A stretch of DNA of 22,092 nt from CAYLSV01 sp964386435. Lineage in GTDB: Bacteria; Planctomycetota; Phycisphaerae; Tepidisphaerales; Tepidisphaeraceae. Positions 7,515-15,138 of the stretch are shown one piece after another. Position numbers and translations under genes: made by a program. Within the stretch, counting starts at the first letter, position 1, and every line of letters begins with the position of its first letter. The DNA lies in NCBI GenBank assembly GCA_964386435.1, contig CAYLSV010000056.1, forward strand, positions 1-22,092. Reading direction: 5' to 3'. Below the pieces are notes generated by a model. The model saw only the letters and a program-made list of their open reading frames with translations, made no database searches and was not told the DNA's origin.

Positions 7515-9050
7515 ATGTTGACGCCGCCTGCGTCCCTTCGCTTCGGTGACGCCGCGGCGATCTTTATGTGCTTTGCCCTGACCGCCGCGTTCACGATCTG
7601 GTACGGGCGGCGGAATAGGGACATCGAGGGCTACTTCCTGGGCGGCCGCAACATGGCGGGCTGGGTGGTCGGACTTTCGCTGGTCGGGACGTCGACCAGC
7701 TCGATCTCCTTCCTCACGCTGCCCGCCGCCGCCTTCGCGCTGGACTGGCGGCTGCCAGTGGGCAGCTACGCCGTCGTCATCGGGCTGACCATGTCGTTGA
7801 TCTACTTCGTCCCGCTGTTCCGGCCGCTGCCGCACACCATGGCGTACGAGTTCCTCAAGCATCGCCTCGGTCGGTTCAGCCGGCTTTACTGCGCGATCGC
7901 GTTCATGTTCGCGTAGATGATCCGGCTAAGCGCCGTGCTCTACCTCGCGAGCATCGCCATCCGCGTTCTGCTGGACTTGAGCGCCGGAACTGTGATCAAC
8001 TTCGGCGGGTTGTTTGTCCTGATCTACACGGTGATCGGCGGCACCGAGGTGGTCATCTGGACCGACGTGGTGCAGACAATCATGCTCTGATTCGGGACGG
8101 CGGTGATGCTCGTGTCCATCGCGGGGCAAATGCCCGACGGCTACTTCGCCGGGCTGGGCCGGGCGTGGCAGGCCGGGAAGTTCAGCCACGGCGAGCTGCA
8201 GTGGGACATGGCCCGGCGGACGTTCTGGACGCTTTTGTTCATCGGCGCGTTCGACGCGATCGCCAACAACGCCAGCAACCAGACCGTCGTGCAGCGCTAC
8301 ATCGCCGCCAGCAGCACCCGCGAGGCCCGTCAAGCCGTGTGGATCAGGCTCGTCGCCAGCGTTCTGACGTGGATCTTCTTCTACCTTGTCGGCACGAACT
8401 CGTGGGCGCTGTACACCGCGCTTGCGGAGGCGACTTTGGCGGCGATGACGTTTGAGGAGATTGTGCCACACTTCGTGATGAATTATCTACCAGTGGGCAT
8501 CACTGGCCTGATCATCGCGGCGATCATGGCTGCGGTGATGAGCTCGCTCGACTCGAGGATCAAGGTCGTTTCCACCACCGCGACCACCGACGTCGTCCGC
8601 CGCTACCTGAACAAGGACGCGCCGGAGAAGAACTACCTCGTCATCGTCAAGAAGATCAGCGCGGTTGCCGTCGCGGTGATGATCGGGTTGGCGCTGATCA
8701 TCCACTCGTTCGAGCGGGAGAGCCTGGTGGACCTGCTCAACTTCGTCAGCGGCGTGATGGGCGGCGCGGTGGGGGGATCATCCTGACGTTGATCTTCTTT
8801 CGCCGGGTCGGGCCGACCGCGTTGCTGGTGGCGTTGCCGATCTCGCTGATCCCGAAAATCTGGTACATCGCCAGCAGCAACGGCCTGCTCCGCGAGGCGC
8901 CGCTCATCCCCGTTCGCGCCTACTGGATTGGCATGATCAGCAACACGCTGACCATCGTGCTGTCGCTCGCCTTCAGTCTCATCTGGCCGCGTCGGCCGGG
9001 TGACACGCCGCCGCCGCCCGCCGCCACGCCCTCTGAACCCGCTGAGCCCG
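7515..9050 (+). pseudogene. Sodium:solute symporter (SSS family), two nonsense codons and a frameshift
   Basis: ATG 7515 opens a multi-helix membrane protein of the SSS/NSS-like symporter family: YFLGGRNMAGWVVGLSLVGT, SSISFLTLPAAAFALDWRLP, YTVIGGTEVVIWTDVVQ, ASNQTVVQRYIAAS and IAAIMAAVMSSLDSRIKVVS are family hallmarks. TAG at 7914-7916 and TGA at 8088-8090 are in frame and both sit where Trp (TGG) is plausible. A shift in a run of six Gs near 8771-8776 moves the last helices (GIILTLIFFRRVGPTALLVA) to another frame. No stop is met before the following gene begins. Its partner is the DapA/NanA-type lyase downstream; planctomycete SSS transporters next to such lyases often serve sialic acid uptake, which is inference here. 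Confidence 0.9.
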
Positions 9051-9053
9051 CTC

Positions 9054-9840
9054 ATGTCGGACCGCCTTTTCCACGGCATCGTCCCGCCCGTCATCATGCC
9101 GTTGACACCCGCCGGCGACTTCGACGCCGACGCCTTCGACCGGGTTGTTCATTACCTGCTCGAGGCTGGCGTGCACGGGTTGATCGTCCTCGGCACCACC
9201 GGCGAAGGGTTGGCCGTCTCGCCGGAGATCCGCCGGGCCGTGATGACGGCCGCAGTCGAGCGGGCGGCGGGGCGGGTGCCGGTGCTGGTGATCGACTCGT
9301 CGCTCGCGGCGGTGCTCGGGCTCAGCAATTGTGCCGTCGACGCCGGTGCCCGAGCCGTCATCATCGCCCCGACCCAAACCTCCCGACGGCCGCACCCGAG
9401 ACGGTAGGTTACTTCCGCGCCATCGCCGATCGTCTCCTGTTGCCGACAGTGATCTACAACATCCGGTCCCGCACCCAAGCGATCGGCCTAAACGTGCTGC
9501 GGGCGTTGATGACAATTGCTCGGTTCGTCGGCTTCAAAGACATCGGCGGCGACATGGTGTACCTGCACAAGGCGCGGGCCCTGCGTGACACGCATCGGCC
9601 CGAATGATTGGTGCCCGTCGGGCCGGAGGAACTTCTGGCCGAGGCGATTCTGCTCGGTGGCGACGGCGGCGTAGCCGGCGGTGCGAATCTGTTCCCGCGG
9701 CTGTACGTCAAGCTGTTCAAGGTGGCGCGGGACAGCGACCTGCTCACGGCCCATCGGCTGCACAACGTGGTGATCAAGCTCGTGACCACGCTGTCCGCCA
9801 GCGGCCGGCACGGCAGCTCGTTACTCGGGCCGGGCACGAA
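9054..9840 (+). pseudogene. DapA/NanA-family lyase, frameshifted with a nonsense codon
   Basis: ATG 9054 begins LFHGIVPPVIMPLTPAGDFD, then VHYLLEAGVHGLIVLGTTGE: the N-terminus of the dihydrodipicolinate synthase / N-acetylneuraminate lyase superfamily with its GTTGE motif. A shift near 9395 moves to a frame with LPTVIYNI (active-site Tyr) and FVGFKDIGGD (Schiff-base Lys). TGA at 9605-9607 is in that frame, after which it continues with VGPEELLAEAILLGGDGGVA, GGANLFPRLYV and GRHGSSLLGPGTK. After GTK the family similarity stops, so the last 40 or so residues are gone. The gene follows the symporter directly, suggesting a former uptake-and-cleavage pair for a sialic-acid-like sugar; DapA-type or other aldolase roles are alternatives. 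Confidence 0.85.
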
Positions 9841-9985
9841 GCCGAACACCAGCGTCGGCAAAAACAACGCACCATTGCATCTTCTTCCCAGCTTGTTCAC
9901 CGCCTCGACAACGAGGCACTACCACGACCCATCCGGTGTCCGCCGTTCATGAGCTACCACAGAATCGCCCGTCGCGGCCTTGCAC
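9841..9985. other. Gap between lyase remnant and array trailer end
   Basis: No gene, repeat copy or degenerate repeat is visible in these 145 bases. The first repeat begins abruptly at 9986. Confidence 0.6.
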
Positions 9986-10308
9986 GCTTCAACGGTGCCG
10001 CAGTCGGATGACTGCGGAAGGGTCACGAGCGGCGGCGAAGCGGGCGGCGTCGGCCTCGCTTCAACGGTGCCGCAGTCGGATGACTGCGGAAGGCACATCG
10101 CGCGTCGCCTGGCACCAAGCCGCGGGCGTGCTTCAACGGTGCCGCAGTCGGATGACTGCGGAAGGCACGCGGTTGTCGGAGCCGTGACGATCGGGTAGGC
10201 TGCTTCAACGGTGCCGCAGTCGGATGACTGCGGAAGGTCGAAACGTCATCGCCCGCCACCGAAATCCTCGGAGCTTCAACGGTGCCGCAGTCGGATGACT
10301 GCGGAAGG

Positions 10309-10343
10309 CGGTCGGTGCGACGGCGACGCCACCTGAGCAGCGT
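10309..10343 (-). repeat. Spacer 5, identical to spacer 29
   Basis: 35 nt starting CGGTCGGTGCGACGG on the plus strand, identical over its full length to spacer 29 at 12020-12054. The neighbouring spacers differ. Confidence 0.95.
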
Positions 10344-12019
10344 GCTTCAACGGTGCCGCAGTCGGATGACTGCGGAAGGCGGGCGGGTCGCCGAACGTGA
10401 CGAACCACTACGATGCTTCAACGGTGCCGCAGTCGGATGACTGCGGAAGGCGGGCGACGTGGCCGACCGCCGGCAGCTGCTGACCGCTTCAACGGTGCCG
10501 CAGTCGGATGACTGCGGAAGGTCGACCCGCGATGAGTCGCGGGCGGGCCACACCAAAGCTTCAACGGTGCCGCAGTCGGATGACTGCGGAAGGAGGTCAA
10601 CGGCCCGGCCTGCGCCGGCAAGGCCAAAGCTTCAACGGTGCCGCAGTCGGATGACTGCGGAAGGGTCCAGCGTCACGCCGAGGGCGCGGGCGATGCGGAG
10701 GCTTCAACGGTGCCGCAGTCGGATGACTGCGGAAGGACCGGGGAGTCTTGGCCCTCGGTGAAGGCGGTATGGCTTCAACGGTGCCGCAGTCGGATGACTG
10801 CGGAAGGACAACGGCGGCCCCGTCAGGCTCGGCTACTGGCCGGCTTCAACGGTGCCGCAGTCGGATGACTGCGGAAGGGCGACCTTCGGTCCCTTGGCCG
10901 CGTTGGCGAGCAGGGCTTCAACGGTGCCGCAGTCGGATGACTGCGGAAGGCCTTCGAGTGCGTCCAGGCGGAGGGAAGGCAGGCCGCTTCAACGGTGCCG
11001 CAGTCGGATGACTGCGGAAGGAGGGGCAAGCCGGTGCTGCCGTACCTGTGGCCGAAAGCTTCAACGGTGCCGCAGTCGGATGACTGCGGAAGGCGGGCTA
11101 CAAGTCGCTCAACCGCCGCCAGCAGTGGGCTTCAACGGTGCCGCAGTCGGATGACTGCGGAAGGTCTTTGGCTGCGGCACGTGCGGCGAGCAGCCGGTCC
11201 GCTTCAACGGTGCCGCAGTCGGATGACTGCGGAAGGGCGCGGGCGGCCTCAACGCGGGCGGCGTCGGCCTCGCTTCAACGGTGCCGCAGTCGGATGACTG
11301 CGGAAGGGATCGGATCGGGCAGGCTCACGAAACTGCCAGCGGCGCTTCAACGGTGCCGCAGTCGGATGACTGCGGAAGGGCATCGTGGCCCGCGGCGAAC
11401 CGATCATCTCCACCTTGCTTCAACGGTGCCGCAGTCGGATGACTGCGGAAGGGAAAGGGATGACGCCGGGCAAACCGGTCACGGTCCCGCTTCAACGGTG
11501 CCGCAGTCGGATGACTGCGGAAGGGCCTGGCTGATCCAGTTGGCGGCGGCGGCGAGAATGCTTCAACGGTGCCGCAGTCGGATGACTGCGGAAGGCAGGA
11601 TCAGTCCGGCGACCACCCGGGTGAGCTTGTGCTTCAACGGTGCCGCAGTCGGATGACTGCGGAAGGATGCCCATTACCCCCACGAATGTCGCGACCTCGT
11701 TGCTTCAACGGTGCCGCAGTCGGATGACTGCGGAAGGGGCAACGGCCCACACAACCCCACCCCCACACGGAGGCTTCAACGGTGCCGCAGTCGGATGACT
11801 GCGGAAGGGCGGGACGCGAACCTGCGGGACGCGAACCTGCGGGCTTCAACGGTGCCGCAGTCGGATGACTGCGGAAGGGGGCGGACGATCCGCTCGTCTG
11901 GGTGCTTGAGTTGCTTCAACGGTGCCGCAGTCGGATGACTGCGGAAGGGTCGAAGTCAACCGACGTGTAGTCCATTTGCAGTTGCTTCAACGGTGCCGCA
12001 GTCGGATGACTGCGGAAGG

Positions 12020-12054
12020 CGGTCGGTGCGACGGCGACGCCACCTGAGCAGCGT
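12020..12054 (-). repeat. Spacer 29, identical to spacer 5
   Basis: Full-length copy of the spacer at 10309-10343, 24 units away in the array. Confidence 0.95.
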
Positions 12055-12943
12055 GCTTCAACGGTGCCGCAGTCGGATGACTGCGGAAGGCGTCGATCCG
12101 CCGGTTCCGCCAGTGGTACGACACCGGCTTCAACGGTGCCGCAGTCGGATGACTGCGGAAGGTCACGTGCCGAAGACATCATCGACATCCCCACTCGAGC
12201 TTCAACGGTGCCGCAGTCGGATGACTGCGGAAGGTGTCAGGTGCCCGCTGCGACCATGCGACGGAAAAAACGCTTCAACGGTGCCGCAGTCGGATGACTG
12301 CGGAAGGGGGCCGAGGTTGGCAGCAACACCCCTAGCCGGGAATGCTTCAACGGTGCCGCAGTCGGATGACTGCGGAAGGCCTGCGGCTCGACTGTGATGA
12401 TGAGCGCGACCTGGTGCTTCAACGGTGCCGCAGTCGGATGACTGCGGAAGGAAAACATCTCGCTGCCAATCCCGGCGAACGGTGTGGCTTCAACGGTGCC
12501 GCAGTCGGATGACTGCGGAAGGCCGTTTGGACGAACCTGCCACAACTTTTTAACGGTGCTTCAACGGTGCCGCAGTCGGATGACTGCGGAAGGTACAACC
12601 GCACGCTCGAGGACACCGGCTACGCCGTGCTTCAACGGTGCCGCAGTCGGATGACTGCGGAAGGGTCAGGCCGGTGCCCTTGTCGGCCGGCCCCTCGTCG
12701 GCTTCAACGGTGCCGCAGTCGGATGACTGCGGAAGGAGCACGACCATGCCACGCTTGACGTCGATGCGGTAGGCTTCAACGGTGCCGCAGTCGGATGACT
12801 GCGGAAGGCTTCAGCGTGTTCTCGCCCCCGTTCCCGTCGCTCGCTTCAACGGTGCCGCAGTCGGATGACTGCGGAAGGCGGAAAAGCACCGGACCTGAGC
12901 CATAAAAGCGGAAGGCTTCAACGGTGCCGCAGTCGGATGACTG

Positions 12944-12959
12944 NNNNNNNNNNNNNNNN
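12944..12959. other. Assembly gap (16 N) inside repeat 42 / spacer 42
   Basis: The Ns begin after the 29th base of repeat 42. Completing the repeat uses seven of them; nine plus the 34 visible bases to the next repeat give a 43-nt spacer, longer than every other (34-38). The N count is therefore not a true distance. Confidence 0.95.
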
Positions 12960-14609
12960 CCGCCCGCCCCGACGTTCAACGCTCAACCCGAGTGCTTCAA
13001 CGGTGCCGCAGTCGGATGACTGCGGAAGGCTGTGTGTCGCCGGTTGGTACGCCTGGCGTTGGGACGAGCTTCAACGGTGCCGCAGTCGGATGACTGCGGA
13101 AGGCGCCGACCCGCCGTACAACCAGGCGATCAACTACGGCTTCAACGGTGCCGCAGTCGGATGACTGCGGAAGGGTGGTGCCTGACGGATATGAGGGGCT
13201 AGGCGAAGTCGCTTCAACGGTGCCGCAGTCGGATGACTGCGGAAGGCGGCCGGGCAGTCGCGGACCACGGTGCAGCGGCGGCTGGCTTCAACGGTGCCGC
13301 AGTCGGATGACTGCGGAAGGCAAGCCGGGCGAAGGCATGGGCCGCCCCAAGCTTGAAGCTTCAACGGTGCCGCAGTCGGATGACTGCGGAAGGCTGGTGC
13401 GATGGCACGAACACGACGGAATGGCGTGGCTTCAACGGTGCCGCAGTCGGATGACTGCGGAAGGGGCGGTTGTCGTGCCACGCAACCCGAAGAGGGCCCG
13501 CTTCAACGGTGCCGCAGTCGGATGACTGCGGAAGGGGTTTTCAGGAGTTTTTCACCTATTTTTGCGGGTGGCTTCAACGGTGCCGCAGTCGGATGACTGC
13601 GGAAGGACGTTATCAGACGACGTACGGCATTGCCACCAGAGCTTCAACGGTGCCGCAGTCGGATGACTGCGGAAGGGTGAGGCCCGCCGCGGGCCGACCT
13701 ACGCGGCGACAAAGCTTCAACGGTGCCGCAGTCGGATGACTGCGGAAGGCTCATCAAGGAGGACGCCGAGAGCGGCGAGGGGGGCATGCTTCAACGGTGC
13801 CGCAGTCGGATGACTGCGGAAGGACTTTCTGGTGCCAGCTCCGACCCGCTCCGCGACGTGCTTCAACGGTGCCGCAGTCGGATGACTGCGGAAGGTGCGC
13901 CCATCGCTCGCGTTGAGCTGCGGTAGCTTTGCTTCAACGGTGCCGCAGTCGGATGACTGCGGAAGGTCCAGCAGCGCCCGCGCCTCGGCCGCCTTCACCA
14001 GCGCTTCAACGGTGCCGCAGTCGGATGACTGCGGAAGGGCCGCGGTGTCGCCGACGCTGCAACCGCTCGACGCGCTTCAACGGTGCCGCAGTCGGATGAC
14101 TGCGGAAGGGCGGCAATCCTTGCGGCGGCCACGTCGGACCACGTGCTTCAACGGTGCCGCAGTCGGATGACTGCGGAAGGCTCTCGCACGCCTCTCGCCC
14201 ATCCATGCCATGCGTGGCTTCAACGGTGCCGCAGTCGGATGACTGCGGAAGGGACTCGGCTCAAATGCCGACGTCCAGCAGCAGCGAAGCTTCAACGGTG
14301 CCGCAGTCGGATGACTGCGGAAGGAGTGGACCGATTACACGTTCAACGCGTGGCGTGGCTGGCTTCAACGGTGCCGCAGTCGGATGACTGCGGAAGGCGT
14401 GCCGCCGGCTTGGGTTTGGGGCCTCGCTTCGCGCTTCAACGGTGCCGCAGTCGGATGACTGCGGAAGGCTGGCGGTAGCCACCGGCACCTCAACCCTCTC
14501 CAAGCTTCAACGGTGCCGCAGTCGGATGACTGCGGAAGGCAATGTGATGGTGACGCAACAGAACGTGGCGAAGGCTTCAACGGTGCCGCAGTCGGATGAC
14601 TGCGGAAGG

Positions 14610-14836
14610 GCCCTCGGGTGTAAACCGTGGACGGAGAGATGGTTGCGTCGCGGGTTGCGAGGGGGCATGGTGCATGACGGATGGGCAAGGGCTTTTGGAT
14701 GGGGGGAGGTGATGTAACTCTTCAATTGCCAAAGACTTCGAGCGGGGGCGGGGGTTTGGCGACCACGTCGCTGCTCGATTGGGGTGACATACCGGGCCCA
14801 GAGGTAGGGTAACGGAAACCGGTTCCGCCGGCGAGC
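14610..14836 (-). promoter_or_regulatory. CRISPR leader
   Basis: The 227 bp between the cas2 stop and the first (leader-end) repeat. It has no coding capacity that makes sense. It contains one AT-richer patch (about 14714-14737) in otherwise GC-rich DNA, and an imperfect dyad at 14814-14826 just after cas2. It should contain the pre-crRNA promoter and the integration signals for Cas1-Cas2, but I see no convincing -35/-10 pair. Confidence 0.75.
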
Positions 14837-15136
14837 TTAGCCGACGACCAGGACGCGGGGGCGGGGGTCGAAGGGTCGGCCGACGGCCTCGATGTCGTCG
14901 GGCAGGCCGGCTTGGCGGGGGTCGGCTTTGCCCAGGTCGACGATCAGGAGCTGATCCTCATCGTGGTGGACGATCTGCCGGGCCAGGCCGCGCAGGTGCT
15001 CCAGCTCGATCGGGCTCAGCTCGGCGAGGAAGACGCTGAACTGCAGGTGCTCCCCGACGTCTTTGAGCGCGTCGAACAGCTTGCCCCGCCGCTTGTCGTC
15101 GGCCACGTCGTAGGTCAGCAGGTACCGGCGTCTCAT
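14837..15136 (-). CDS. cas2: CRISPR-associated endoribonuclease/integration protein Cas2
   Basis: 99 aa, the normal size. It opens MRRRYLLTYDVADDKRRGKL with the conserved Asp10 in TYDV at the end of strand 1, then the amphipathic helix and HLQFSVFLAEL, the second strand of the ferredoxin fold. Cas2 dimers bridge two Cas1 dimers in the spacer integration complex. ATG 15136 has GAGGT five bases upstream and lies two bases after the cas4-cas1 stop, so the two are translationally coupled. It is the last gene of the operon before the leader. Confidence 0.95.
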   Translation of the reverse strand: MRRRYLLTYDVADDKRRGKLFDALKDVGEHLQFSVFLAELSPIELEHLRGLARQIVHHDEDQLLIVDLGKADPRQAGLPDDIEAVGRPFDPRPRVLVVG

Positions 15137-15138
15137 TG

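Larger units (their letters stand above)
9986..14609 (-). CRISPR. Type I-G CRISPR array, 65 visible repeats, 64 spacer slots
   Basis: The 36-bp repeat on the minus strand has 4 nt, an 8-bp perfect stem (CCGCAGTC with GACTGCGG) round the loop ATCC, then 12 nt ending GTTGAAGC. That ending and cas2 at the right edge fix minus-strand transcription with the leader at 14610. Spacers are 34-38 nt. Plus-strand repeat starts: 9986,10058,10130,10202,10273,10344,10415,10486,10558,10629,10701,10772,10843,10915,10986,11058,11129,11201,11272,11344,11417,11489,11560,11631,11702,11773,11843,11913,11984,12055,12127,12199,12272,12344,12416,12487,12558,12629,12701,12773,12843,12915 (broken by Ns),12994,13068,13139,13211,13285,13358,13429,13500,13571,13641,13714,13788,13860,13931,14003,14074,14145,14217,14289,14362,14433,14504,14574. 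Spacer n follows repeat n. All complete repeats look identical, including the leader-distal one. The hairpin would be the Csb2 (Cas6-like) processing site, leaving an 8-nt GTTGAAGC handle. Confidence 0.98.

Noticed and set aside
7914..8090. TAG and TGA inside the symporter as recoded (Sec, Pyl or reassigned) codons
   Set aside because: Both stop types occur, a frameshift follows, neighbours are also broken, and no such internal stops occur in tatD or the cas genes.
10523..10541. Palindromic segment in spacer 8 as a terminator
   Set aside because: It lies within a spacer, has no T-run, and is most simply part of the captured protospacer.
9986..14609. Dozens of short open frames with recurring peptides such as PQSDDCGR, FRSHPTAAPLK and RCRSRMTAEG
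   Set aside because: They are the CRISPR repeat translated in different frames; there are no real genes inside the array.
14610..14836. Possible tracrRNA or a small gene in the leader
   Set aside because: No anti-repeat is visible and the cas set is type I, which needs no tracrRNA; the short frames there run out of the repeat.
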